Source: Actinomycetota bacterium
GTDB taxonomy: Bacteria; Actinomycetota; Thermoleophilia; Solirubrobacterales; 70-9
DNA length: 27,533 bases
Direction: 5' to 3'
NCBI GenBank assembly: GCA_018268695.1
Contig: JAFDWD010001072.1
Coordinates: forward strand, 1 to 27,533
The stretch's first letter is position 1. The number at the start of each line of letters is the position of its first letter. Positions 8,911-17,359 of this stretch are shown here, one piece after another. The position numbers were made by a program, and so were the translations under genes. The notes below the pieces were generated by a model, which was not told the DNA's origin, did no database searches, and worked only from the letters and a program-made list of their open reading frames with translations.

Positions 8911-8999
8911 GGCGCAGAGCTATCACGGGCTAACGGCTCTTTGGCTATTTGAAGGGGTTTAAGTGAGACCAGATTAGATGCTCAAATATCGCTGATGTC

Positions 9000-9028
9000 T
9001 TGCGGTTCTCACTTTGTAGATATAGATT
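9000..9028 (+). promoter_or_regulatory. Predicted promoter of the substrate-binding protein gene
   Basis: TTGCGG at 9000-9005, a 17-base spacer and TAGATT at 9023-9028, giving a start of transcription near 9035 and a leader of about 54 bases before the ATG at 9089. The same TTGCGG hexamer serves the aminotransferase promoter at 11749. The -10 lies inside the operator at 9011-9036. Confidence 0.45.
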
Positions 9029-9036
9029 CCATATTG
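9011..9036 (+). promoter_or_regulatory. Candidate IclR operator, binding-protein side
   Basis: Inverted copy of the site at 8885-8910 (20 of 26 positions identical when reverse-complemented). Read on the minus strand it contains CAATATGGAA, exactly the ten bases shared with the sites at 11775 and 15546. It overlaps the predicted -10, so binding would block transcription of the downstream gene. Confidence 0.6.
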
Positions 9037-9088
9037 ACGCAAAACGAATCGACCCTTGCGTGCGTCCGCTAAACCGTTGAGGAGAGCT

Positions 9089-10804
9089 ATGTCGAAAAGA
9101 GGCAAGAAGGCCGTCTCGATCGTTCGATCGTGAGGCTCCGCCGTTCAGTTCCCGCTCCTGGTCAGCCTGCTCGCCGTCTGCGCGGTCGCGATCGCCGCCT
9201 GCGGCTCGTCGAGTGGGCCTTCGTCCACGGCAGGATCGGAACCGGCTACCGGCGCGAGCACGGTCAGCAACGAATCGAACTCGAGCGGTGCCGGTGACGG
9301 CTCCCAGCTGGAAAAGACCACCTGGCTCATCCCGCAGGACTGGGGGGCGCTCGATCCGACCAAAGTGGCGGCGACGAACGAGGGGACGATCCTGCTGGTA
9401 TTCGAGCCGCTGGTCTTGGCCAATCCTGCGGGCGGTGAACCGATCGACAATCTCGCAGCCCAGGAACACCCCAATCCGACCACCTACGTCTACAACGTCC
9501 GTAAGGGCGTCAAATTCAGCGACGGCAACCCGCTGACGATGAAAGACATCCTGTACTCGGTGGAACTTCATACCATGAAGCACTCGACCTCGAACCTCGC
9601 GGAACTCGGCGAAGTCGTGAAGTCCGTGAAACAGACTGGGCCGATGCAGCTCACGATCACGCTGAAACAGCCGAACCTCAATTACGCCAACCTGATCACG
9701 GAGGTCGGGATCGTCGAGAAGTCGGTACGTGAAGCGGACGGAGCTCACCCTGGCTCGCCGGAAAGCCCGAACGTCGGCACCGGTCCGTACATCGTGAAGA
9801 CGTATCGCCCCGGCAACGAAGTGGTCTTGGAACGGAACGAAGCGTACTGGGGCAAGAAGCCCGCGATGAAGGAAATCACGATGAAACTCGTCGAAGACGA
9901 ATCATCGAAGTTGCTGGCGGTTCGCGGCGGTGAAGTCACCGGGGCCGTGGAATTCCCGAATTCGCAGGTCAACGTGTATCAGAGCGTGCCGGGAATGCAC
10001 GTGATCGAAGGGCCGAACCCGGCGATCTGGATGATGTCCTTCAACACCGAAAAGGGTCCGTTCAGCGACCCTTACGTCCGCAAGGCGGTCTCACAGGTCA
10101 TCGACAAAGAAGGCCTCGTCAAGGCGATCCTCCACGAAACCGGATCTCCCGCGGTCAGCGTCGTCCAGCAGGCGAATGCCGAAGACGTCCTGACCCAGGC
10201 GGAAGCGTCGAAGCTATACGAAGAACTCAACATCTACCCGCTTGACGAAGAAGCGGCGAAGGAAGAAATGGCGAAGTCGGCAACTCCGAACGGGTTCAGT
10301 GAAACCCTGATCTACGATCAGGCCGAACCTGACGCGGGCCGCATCGCTCAGGTGGTTGCCCAAGAGGTCGAACCACTTGGCATCAAGCTGACCGTGAGGT
10401 CGGTTCCGGACGAACAGTATACGAACGAAGTGTTCTTCGAACAGACGGCGCCGGCATCGATCGTCAACTTCACGACCGACCTGCCCGATCCGATCAGCCT
10501 TCCGAACTACCTGACCAACAGCAACAACCTGCTGAAGAACGGTGGGTATACCAACCTCGCGAGATGGTCGTCACCGGCGCAGGACAAAGCACTCGACTCA
10601 TATCTCGAAGATACGTCGGGCGACCAGGCGAAGAAAGCCGGGTATCTGACCACCGCCTTGCGCAACATGACCGAAGATGAGCCTTACATCCCGATCTACC
10701 ACTCCAACTACCTCGGGATCCTCGAGGAAGGCCTCGAATTCGAACACTTCAACGGATTCTGGTTCGAGTACCGCTGGCCGGAATTGATCAAAGAAGCCGA
10801 ATGA
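9089..10804 (+). CDS. Family 5 extracellular solute-binding lipoprotein (Dpp/Opp type), with an in-frame stop in the signal peptide
   Basis: ABC-transporter substrate-binding protein. From the ATG at 9089, which has a GAGGAGAG ribosome site, the frame reads MSKRGKKAVSIVRS and then meets TGA at 9131. It continues open in the same frame with a hydrophobic stretch and a lipobox AIAACGSS (Cys codon near 9188), a Ser/Gly-rich linker, and about 500 residues of SBP_bac_5 fold: VRKGVKFSDGNPLTMKD, NVGTGPYIVKTYRPGNEVVLERN, YVRKAVSQVIDKEGLV. There is no ATG, GTG or TTG between the TGA and the lipobox; the next start (GTG 9365) would lose the signal. Either a C-to-T nonsense change (CGA to TGA), a sequence error, or readthrough. 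GAA is used about five times more than GAG, unlike neighbours. No permease or ATPase gene is nearby. It would capture a peptide-like or amine ligand outside the membrane. Confidence 0.8.
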
Positions 10805-10807
10805 TCG

Positions 10808-10833
10808 GTGCGGCCGGGCTCTCCTGGCCGCAC
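10808..10833 (+). terminator. Hairpin just after the binding-protein gene
   Basis: GTGCGGCC (10808-10815) pairs with GGCCGCAC (10826-10833) around a 10-base loop, four bases after the stop codon. No T-run follows. It is the first of two tandem hairpins. Confidence 0.4.
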
Positions 10834-10843
10834 TGTCCTGGAA

Positions 10844-10875
10844 CGAAGACGACCGCCCTCGGGCGGTCGTCTTCG
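10844..10875. terminator. Strong bidirectional terminator hairpin between convergent genes
   Basis: CGAAGACGACCGCC (10844-10857) pairs perfectly with GGCGGTCGTCTTCG (10862-10875), with a CTCG tetraloop. It lies between the binding-protein stop (10804) and the stop of the leftward IclR2 (10906), and would work for both. A T-run is lacking, as is usual in high-GC actinobacteria. Confidence 0.7.
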
Positions 10876-10905
10876 TGAGGCGTCGTTCCAGGCCGATCGC
10901 CGGGT

Positions 10906-11694
10906 TCAGGTCCCGAAGGGGACGGCGGCCTCGCCGTCGTGCCCGAGTTGCTCCATCACCTCGCGAGCGTTGCGGAGCAGCGTGGGGACGGCGGCATCCA
11001 TCGCGGTCGCGGTCAAGCGGTCGGTCGGCCCGGTGATGTTGATCGCGGCGACCGGCCGACCGCCGGGTCCGATGATCGGCGCCGCGAGCGCGGAAGCGCC
11101 GGGGACCGTCTCGCCCTCGCTGATCGCGTAGCCCTGCTCGCGGATCGTCACCAGGTCCCGGCGTAAGGCGGCTCCGTTGACTTTTCGACCCTCGCGTCGC
11201 TCGACTTCGATCACCCGCTCGATCTCGTCCTCGCCGAGGAACGCAAGGATGGCCTTGCCGGCGGCGCCGGCGACCAACGGGTAGGCATTGCCGAGACCGG
11301 AGGCCATCCGGATCGGTTGGGTGGAGACGAACTCGAGCAGGCAGACGCGGTGGTCGCGGACTCGCCAATGGAGAGCCACCGTCTCTTCCGTCTGTTCCCG
11401 AAGGCGATGCAGCCTCGGTTCGGTGATCGGCAGGATGTCGTCCCGGTTGAGGACGACGCTGGCGAGCCGGATGACCCCGGCGCCGAGGCTGTAGCTCCTG
11501 CTGGTCTCGTCGAAGACGATGAGCTCGTGGGCCTGCAGTGCCCGCAACAGCCGATGGGTGGTCGGCTGCTTCAGATCGACTGCCGCCGAGATCTCCGCCA
11601 GCGACAGCACCGCTCGATCGGCGCGGAAGGTCTCCAGGATGCGAATCGCGCGGTAGACCGTCTGGGCGCCGCGCGTTGCTCCTTCATCTTTCAC
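10906..11694 (-). CDS. IclR-family transcriptional regulator, copy 2
   Basis: 262 residues from GTG at 11694, with GGGAGGGAG five bases upstream. Seen: HTH in VLSLAEISAAVDLKQPTTHRLLRAL, the YSLGAGV wing, and the effector domain with EETVALHWRVRDHRVCLLEF, MASGLGNAYPLVAGAAGKAI and EGETVPGASALAAPI. It aligns throughout with the IclR at 8093-8863, including the pattern RGAQ-x-V-x-RAIRIL at the N-terminus, so the two are recent paralogues or closely related homologues and may bind the same operator. It is divergent from the aminotransferase at 11817, whose promoter carries a perfect IclR-type palindrome. Small catabolite effector expected; identity unknown. Confidence 0.92.
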   Translation of the reverse strand: MKDEGATRGAQTVYRAIRILETFRADRAVLSLAEISAAVDLKQPTTHRLLRALQAHELIVFDETSRSYSLGAGVIRLASVVLNRDDILPITEPRLHRLREQTEETVALHWRVRDHRVCLLEFVSTQPIRMASGLGNAYPLVAGAAGKAILAFLGEDEIERVIEVERREGRKVNGAALRRDLVTIREQGYAISEGETVPGASALAAPIIGPGGRPVAAINITGPTDRLTATAMDAAVPTLLRNAREVMEQLGHDGEAAVPFGT

Positions 11695-11748
11695 TGCAAC
11701 TCCCTCCCATTGATGGCTGCCGCAGCAGACTAACGGCGCCGAAACGGG

Positions 11749-11777
11749 TTGCGGAGAAACTTCGCGAGGGCTACAAT
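11749..11777 (+). promoter_or_regulatory. Predicted promoter of the class III aminotransferase operon
   Basis: TTGCGG (11749-11754), 17-base spacer, TACAAT (11772-11777). Predicted transcription start near 11784, leaving a leader of about 33 bases containing GAGGAGG (11802-11808) before the GTG at 11817. Confidence 0.6.
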
Positions 11778-11796
11778 ATGGAAGTAATTTCCATAT
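11776..11796. promoter_or_regulatory. IclR-type operator, perfect palindrome
   Basis: ATATGGAA (11776-11783), GTAAT spacer, TTCCATAT (11789-11796): an exact 8-base inverted repeat. Its centre, TGGAA-N5-TTCCA, is the form of operator known for several IclR-family proteins including enterobacterial IclR. It covers the end of the -10 and the predicted start of transcription, so it should act as a repressor site. Related sites lie at 8885, 9011 and 15546. Confidence 0.75.
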
Positions 11797-11816
11797 CGGT
11801 TGAGGAGGAACGGACC

Positions 11817-13193
11817 GTGCTCGAGGAGACGGCGTTGGACGCCAGGGAGAGACTGCAGGAGAGCGCCAAGCGCCATCTGTGGATGAATTTCAGCCTGCTC
11901 GGCGACTACGCCGACGGGCGCGAACTGCCGATCATGGTTCGCGGCGAAGGCTGCTACGTATGGGACGCAGACGGAAAGCGCTACCTCGACGGCCTGAGCT
12001 CGTTGTTTTGCGTGAATATCGGTCACGGACGGGCCGACGTGGGCCAGGCAGGTGCGGAGCAGAGCGCGAAGCTGGAGTACTACCCGACCTGGGGAGCCGC
12101 CCATCCGCCCGCGATCGAACTGGCGGAGAAGATCGCCTCGCTGGCTCCGGGTGACCTCAACCGCGTCTTCTTCACCAGCGGTGGCGGCGAGTCGGTCGAG
12201 TCGGCGCTCAAGCTCGTCCGTCAGTTCCACAAACTGAATGGCAAGCCGGACAAGACCAAAGTCATCTCCCGGGACATCGCCTACCACGGGACGACGATGG
12301 GGGCGCTGACGCTGACCGGCATCGACAGCATCCGCGATCCATTCGCGCCGATGACCCCGGGCAGCCTCCGCGTGCCCAACACCGACACGCTGCGGATGTC
12401 AGCCGACGAAGATCCGCTGTGGCTCGCGGAGGCGGTTCGCGAGGTGATCGAGCGCGAGGGCGCTGACACCGTCGCGGCTGTGATCATGGAGCCGGTGCAG
12501 ACCGCCGGCGGCTGCTACACCGCGCCGGACGGATACTTCCGACGGGTGCGCGAGATCTGCGATCAGCACGACGTCCTGCTGATCTCCGACGAGACGATCT
12601 GTGCCTGGGGCAGGATCGGCGCCTGGTTCGGCTCCGGGCGACTCGACTATCAGCCCGACATCATCACGACCGCAAAGGGGTTGACCTCCGCCTACGCGCC
12701 GATGGGTTGCCTGATCGCCTCCGACCGGATTGCCGAGCCCTTCCTCGCCGAAGGCAACTCCTTCCTCCACGGCTTCACCTTCGCCGGCCATCCGGTGTGC
12801 GCGGCCGTCGCCATGGCCAACATCGGGGTCTTCGAGCGCGAGGACCTGATCGGCAACGTCCTGCGGCACGAAGACGCGTTCGGCGCGATGCTCGACTCGA
12901 TGAAGGAGTTTCCGATCGTCGCCGATGCTCGCGGCCTCGGGTACTTCCGGGCGATCGAGCTGGTCAAAGATCCGGACACCCTCGAGCGGTTCGACGAGGA
13001 GGAGACGGCGACGATCTGCGCCTTCATCACCCAGGAGCTGTTCGACAGCGGGCTGCACCATCGCGCCGACGACCGCGCCGGGGTGACCATCCAGCTCGCC
13101 CCGCCGTTGATCGCCGGACCCGAGCAGTTCGACGAGATGGCGGAGCGGATCCGGCCGGTCATCGCAAACGTCGAACGCCGCAGCTGGAGCTGA
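11817..13193 (+). CDS. Class III PLP aminotransferase (omega-amino acid/amine:pyruvate type)
   Basis: 458 residues from GTG at 11817, eight bases after GAGGAGG; the longer open frame would run through the promoter and the IclR2 start. Seen: W-x-D-x-DGKRYLDGLSSL near 49-63, FFTSGGGESVESALK (PLP phosphate loop), ISRDIAYHGTT with the ring-stacking Tyr-His, MEPVQTAGG, SDETICAWGRIG with D258, and Schiff-base K287 in TTAKGLTSAYAPMG. This pattern is of omega-aminotransferases such as beta-alanine, putrescine or amine:pyruvate transaminases, which move a terminal amino group to pyruvate or 2-oxoglutarate. It is followed after 3 bases by the second C-C hydrolase gene, so an amino ketone or amino acid is a likely intermediate. 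Controlled by the operator at 11776. Confidence 0.9.
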   Translation: MLEETALDARERLQESAKRHLWMNFSLLGDYADGRELPIMVRGEGCYVWDADGKRYLDGLSSLFCVNIGHGRADVGQAGAEQSAKLEYYPTWGAAHPPAIELAEKIASLAPGDLNRVFFTSGGGESVESALKLVRQFHKLNGKPDKTKVISRDIAYHGTTMGALTLTGIDSIRDPFAPMTPGSLRVPNTDTLRMSADEDPLWLAEAVREVIEREGADTVAAVIMEPVQTAGGCYTAPDGYFRRVREICDQHDVLLISDETICAWGRIGAWFGSGRLDYQPDIITTAKGLTSAYAPMGCLIASDRIAEPFLAEGNSFLHGFTFAGHPVCAAVAMANIGVFEREDLIGNVLRHEDAFGAMLDSMKEFPIVADARGLGYFRAIELVKDPDTLERFDEEETATICAFITQELFDSGLHHRADDRAGVTIQLAPPLIAGPEQFDEMAERIRPVIANVERRSWS

Positions 13194-13196
13194 CGG

Positions 13197-14416
13197 ATGA
13201 GCCGCCGCTCCACGGCCCAGGCCTGGGTCGTCGACACGCTGCTGGCCGGAACCGGCTACGAGGTGCTACATCCCGAGTCGCGGCACTTCCTTGCCGAGAT
13301 CGGCTATGACCCGGTCGACTTCAACCGGGTGCTCTCTCGCGTCAAGGCGACCGCGATGATGCCGAAGGCCTGGCGCGAGGTGGCCGCCGAGCTGGAGCGC
13401 AAAGCTCGCTGGTACGAGGCCGAGGGCTTCCCGGCCACGGCTCGCTCGGTGTTCCAGCGCGCCTGCCTGGCCTGGTGCCGGGCGCGTTACGCGTTTCCCG
13501 TCGATGACCCGCGGCGAGCGGCGTTCAACGCAGCCGCCAATCGCTGCACCGAGGGCTACGTACGCAACGGGACGACGCGGATCGAGCCGCTGAAGGTGCC
13601 GTTTGAAGGCGCTGCGGTCCACGCGATCGCGCACTACCCCGAGGCGGACGGCCCGGTGCCGCTGGTGCTCCTGCTCCCGGGGATGGACATGTACAAGGAG
13701 GACTGGACGCGGGTGGCCCAGGAGCACTACGTGCCGCGCGGCTTCGCCGTGCTGGCGGTCGACGGCCCGGGTCAGGGAGAGACGGCGACCGGCGGCCTCG
13801 GCGTGGTCGGCGACAACTACGAACGGGCGATGGTCGCGCTGATCGATGCGATGGCCGCGAGGCCCGAGATCGACGCCGGGCGGATCGGCCTCTGGGGCGT
13901 GAGCATGGGCTCCTATTGGGGTCTGCGTACCGCGGCGATCGAGCCGCGGCTGAAGGCGGTGGCCACGGCCATGGGCTGCTACGGCAGCATGGACATCATC
14001 TTCGGCCGCGCCCAGCCGGGCTTCAAGGCCAACTTCATGCGGATGAGCGGCTATGCCGACGAGGACCGCTTCGACGCTGAGGTGGCGGCGCAGATGAGCG
14101 TCACAGCGGTGGCCGATCAGATCTCGTGTCCGGTGTTGATGGCCTACGGTGAGTTCGACGAGCTCTCGAGCCTGGAGGAGACCCGCGCCCTGTTCGAGCT
14201 GCTCGCCGAGCCGAAGCGGCTGATCGTCTACGAGCAGGAGTTCCACGCCCTGGGTGGGGTCGGCGCAGAGCTGATCCGCTCCGCCGCCGACTGGCTGGCG
14301 GCGGCCCTTGCCGACCAGATCCCCGACGATCAGATGGCCGAGGCCTACGTCACCAAGTCGGGTGTGATGGGTGAGAGCGCGGAACCGTCGTGGTGGAGCG
14401 CCGAGGAGCCGCCGGC

Positions 14417-14420
<4 letters not shown>
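13197..14420 (+). CDS. Alpha/beta hydrolase, C-C bond-cleaving type, copy B
   Basis: 407 residues. It aligns without a gap over the first 360 residues with the hydrolase at 2000-3229; for example 27 of 30 residues are identical at 231-260. Nucleophile S236 (GVSMGSYWG), acid D321 (GEFDELS) and H350 (EFHALGG) fall at the same numbers. The N-terminal cap region (1-130) is also shared but less conserved, which fits a change in substrate. Three bases separate it from the aminotransferase, so the two are co-transcribed. The reaction is presumably retro-Claisen cleavage of a 1,3-diketone or ketone-type intermediate, as for dihydropseudooxynicotine hydrolase; this is inference. Its TAG stop shares bases with the stop of the convergent deacetylase-like gene. 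Confidence 0.85.
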
Positions 14421-15535
<1,115 letters not shown>

Positions 15536-15544
15536 CAGAGCGAT

Positions 15545-15573
15545 ACAATATGGAAGTAACTTCTACTTTGCAA
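15545..15573 (-). promoter_or_regulatory. Predicted promoter of the deacetylase-like gene
   Basis: Minus strand: TTGCAA (15573-15568), 17-base spacer, TATTGT (15550-15545). Transcription would begin within a few bases of the ATG at 15535. A plus-strand TACAAT (15544-15549) in the same bases may serve the B12-protein gene, but no good -35 is seen for it. Confidence 0.45.
15546..15566. promoter_or_regulatory. Candidate IclR operator between deacetylase and B12-protein genes
   Basis: Contains CAATATGGAAGTAACTTCTA. Aligned from TACAAT onward it matches the site at 11772-11793 at 20 of 22 positions. The right half (TTCTA) is one base off the perfect TTCCA arm. It lies inside the divergent promoter region. 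Confidence 0.6.
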
Positions 15574-15594
15574 TCAGGAAGCAGAGGCACCGAA

Positions 15595-16050
15595 GTGACG
15601 ATCACCAGCACCCGAACCACCGACCGCGTCGCCACCGCCCGTAAGATCCGCGTCGTCGTCGCCAAGCCCGGCCTCGACGGGCACGACCGCGGCGCCAAGA
15701 TCATCGCCCGCGCCCTGCGCGACGCCGGGATGGAGGTCATCTACACCGGCCTGCACCAGACCCCCGAGCAGATCGCCGAGACCGTGATCCAGGAGGACGC
15801 CGACGCGGTGGGCCTCTCGATCCTCTCCGGCGCCCACATGACCCTGGTGCCGAAAGTGGTCGAGCTGCTGAAGGCCCAGGGGGTCGACGACGTGCTGGTG
15901 ACCGTGGGCGGGACGATCCCCGCCGACGACATCCCGGAGCTGAAGAAGCTGGGGGTCGCCGAGGTGTTCACGCCGGGGTCCGGCACCGACGACATCGTCG
16001 ACTTCATCCGCGTCGGCGCCGCCGAGCGCCACGCCGCCGAAGAGAGCTGA
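15595..16050 (+). CDS. Stand-alone cobalamin-binding subunit of an acyl-CoA mutase (methylmalonyl-CoA mutase C-terminal domain type)
   Basis: 151 residues from GTG at 15595, seven bases after AGAGG. An ATG at 15550 in the same frame lies inside the operator/-10 and is less likely. Seen: [11 protein letters not shown] with the DxHxxG signature (D28, H30, G33) whose His replaces the lower cobalt ligand, then LSILSGAH and VTVGGTIP, forming the nucleotide-tail pocket of a B12 Rossmann domain. Such small subunits pair with a separate large subunit in isobutyryl-CoA, 2-hydroxyisobutyryl-CoA, ethylmalonyl-CoA or two-chain methylmalonyl-CoA mutases. No large subunit is in the window. The shared operator suggests it is made with the catabolic genes, for isomerising a branched or 3-carbon acyl-CoA product. 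Confidence 0.88.
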   Translation: MTITSTRTTDRVATARKIRVVVAKPGLDGHDRGAKIIARALRDAGMEVIYTGLHQTPEQIAETVIQEDADAVGLSILSGAHMTLVPKVVELLKAQGVDDVLVTVGGTIPADDIPELKKLGVAEVFTPGSGTDDIVDFIRVGAAERHAAEES

Positions 16051-16333
16051 GGCCTACGGCATGAGCGCCGACATCGGCTCGGGCAAGGATCCAAGCGGAT
16101 CGCGGAGGTGGTGAAGGCGATCCTGGCCGAGGAGTGGTGGTCGGTGCTGGTTGTCGGTCGCGGCGATCGGATCGGGTCCTGGGCCGGACCGACGCGTTCG
16201 AATCCAATCGGGCGCGTTCGCCTTCGCCATCGTGCTTCGCGTGATGGGCACCTGGCAGTGCCGACCTTCCACCGTGCGCCGGCGGTCGATGTAGCCTGAA
16301 GCTCTGGCAACCGGTTCAGACCCGATCTTCGGG
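16051..16333. other. Intergenic stretch without a supportable gene
   Basis: 283 bases. A 63-codon open frame at 16108-16299 has no ribosome site, and its second half is Arg-rich and of low complexity. Its first part (KRIAEVVKAILAEEWW) looks faintly like real protein and could be a remnant, but I cannot assign it. No clear terminator is seen after the B12-protein gene, and no convincing promoter for the kinase. Confidence 0.4.
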
Positions 16334-17359
16334 GTGAGGTCGCTCCAGGCCCCGCGCAGCGAGCTCTCCACGGCAGAGGGAGAGGAGGTCGCGGCGCGCC
16401 ATTGGGCGGTCCGCGGACGGGCGGAGAAGCTCCCGGCGGAAGTCGACGAGAATTTTCATCTCGTCTGCCCGGAGGGGGAGTTCCTGCTCAAGGTCGTGCC
16501 CGTCGACGAGCCTGCCGAGCTGACCGATCTCGTCAGCCGGGCGCTCCTGCACGTCGAGCGTCGTGGGGAGGGAATCTTGGCGCAGCGCGTGGTCCCGACC
16601 TCACGTGGCGAGCTCGAGGCCACGTTCGAGGATGCCGCCGGCGAGGAGCGCCGCGCCCGCCTCACGACCTTCGTCGCCGGCCAGATGCTGCGATCGGTGT
16701 CGGTGGACCGCGAGCTGAGGGAAGCGCTGGGCACCGCGTTGGCTCGGCTCGCGCTGGCGCTGCGCGACTTCGATCACCCCGCCGCCGATCGGGAGCTGTC
16801 CTGGGACGTCCGCCACGCCGGGCGCATGGTGGCGATGCTCGACGAGCTGCCGGAAGAAGACCGGCGGGCGAAGCTGCGGGCCGACCTGGTCGACTTCGAC
16901 CGGCGGACGGTCCCTCGGTTGACCGAGGCCCCCGCGCAGATCGTCCACAACGACCTCAGCCGCGACAACGCCGTCCTCACCGCCGACGGGGAGATCGCGG
17001 TGATCGATTTCGGGGACATCGTCCGCACCCAACGGATCAACGACGTCGCCGTCGCGATGGCCGACCACCTCGATGACAGCCCCGAGCCGTTCGCGCCGGC
17101 GCTCGACGTGCTCCGCGGCTACCTCGCGGTCGAGCCATTGACGGCCGAGGAGCTTGCCCTGCTCTACGACCTGGTCCGCATCCGGGAGGTGACCCGCATC
17201 GTCGGCGCCGAATGGCGGGCGGCTCGCTTCCCCAAGAACCGCGCCTACCTGGCCCGCAACGTCGAGCGGCTCACCGGGGTCCTCGCCAACCTGCCCAGCC
17301 GACCGAGCCCGGCGGATTCGGAGCGGCTCGCCGCGTTCCTCGCCGAGGTGGACCGATGA
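16334..17359 (+). CDS. APH-fold small-molecule kinase (hydroxylysine/amino-alcohol kinase-like)
   Basis: 341 residues from GTG at 16334; no strong ribosome site, so the start is uncertain. Seen: ATP-binding Lys in FLLKV (K53), catalytic loop HNDLSRDN (H205, D207, N212) and metal loop VIDFGD (D225). The IDFGD ending is typical of the hydroxylysine kinase (AGPHD1/HYKK) and homoserine-kinase-like branch of the aminoglycoside phosphotransferase fold. The stop overlaps the next start (ATGA) of a PLP phospho-lyase-like protein. In other bacteria this kinase domain is found fused to the same aminotransferase type, which supports a joint function: phosphorylate an amino alcohol, then eliminate phosphate and ammonia. 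Aminoglycoside resistance is an unlikely alternative given the partner. Confidence 0.8.
   Translation: MRSLQAPRSELSTAEGEEVAARHWAVRGRAEKLPAEVDENFHLVCPEGEFLLKVVPVDEPAELTDLVSRALLHVERRGEGILAQRVVPTSRGELEATFEDAAGEERRARLTTFVAGQMLRSVSVDRELREALGTALARLALALRDFDHPAADRELSWDVRHAGRMVAMLDELPEEDRRAKLRADLVDFDRRTVPRLTEAPAQIVHNDLSRDNAVLTADGEIAVIDFGDIVRTQRINDVAVAMADHLDDSPEPFAPALDVLRGYLAVEPLTAEELALLYDLVRIREVTRIVGAEWRAARFPKNRAYLARNVERLTGVLANLPSRPSPADSERLAAFLAEVDR

Noticed and set aside
9131..9133. Selenocysteine at the TGA codon of the binding protein
   Set aside because: The position is the signal peptide n-region, which is cleaved off, no Sec-protein family fits, and I see no convincing SECIS-like stem directly downstream.
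9365..10804. GTG at 9365 as the true start of the binding protein
   Set aside because: It would discard the signal peptide, the lipobox and the first strand of the fold, all of which are clearly encoded upstream in the same frame.
15550..15594. ATG at 15550 as start of the B12-binding protein
   Set aside because: It lies inside the operator and the candidate -10 element and has no ribosome site; GTG at 15595 has AGAGG seven bases upstream.
16108..16299. Possible 63-residue gene after the B12-binding protein
   Set aside because: No ribosome site, Arg-rich tail, no recognisable family; only the first ~20 residues look protein-like. Described as intergenic with a possible remnant.
16334..17359. 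Aminoglycoside resistance phosphotransferase
   Set aside because: Fold is shared, but the IDFGD motif and the overlapping phospho-lyase gene point to a metabolic amino-alcohol kinase.
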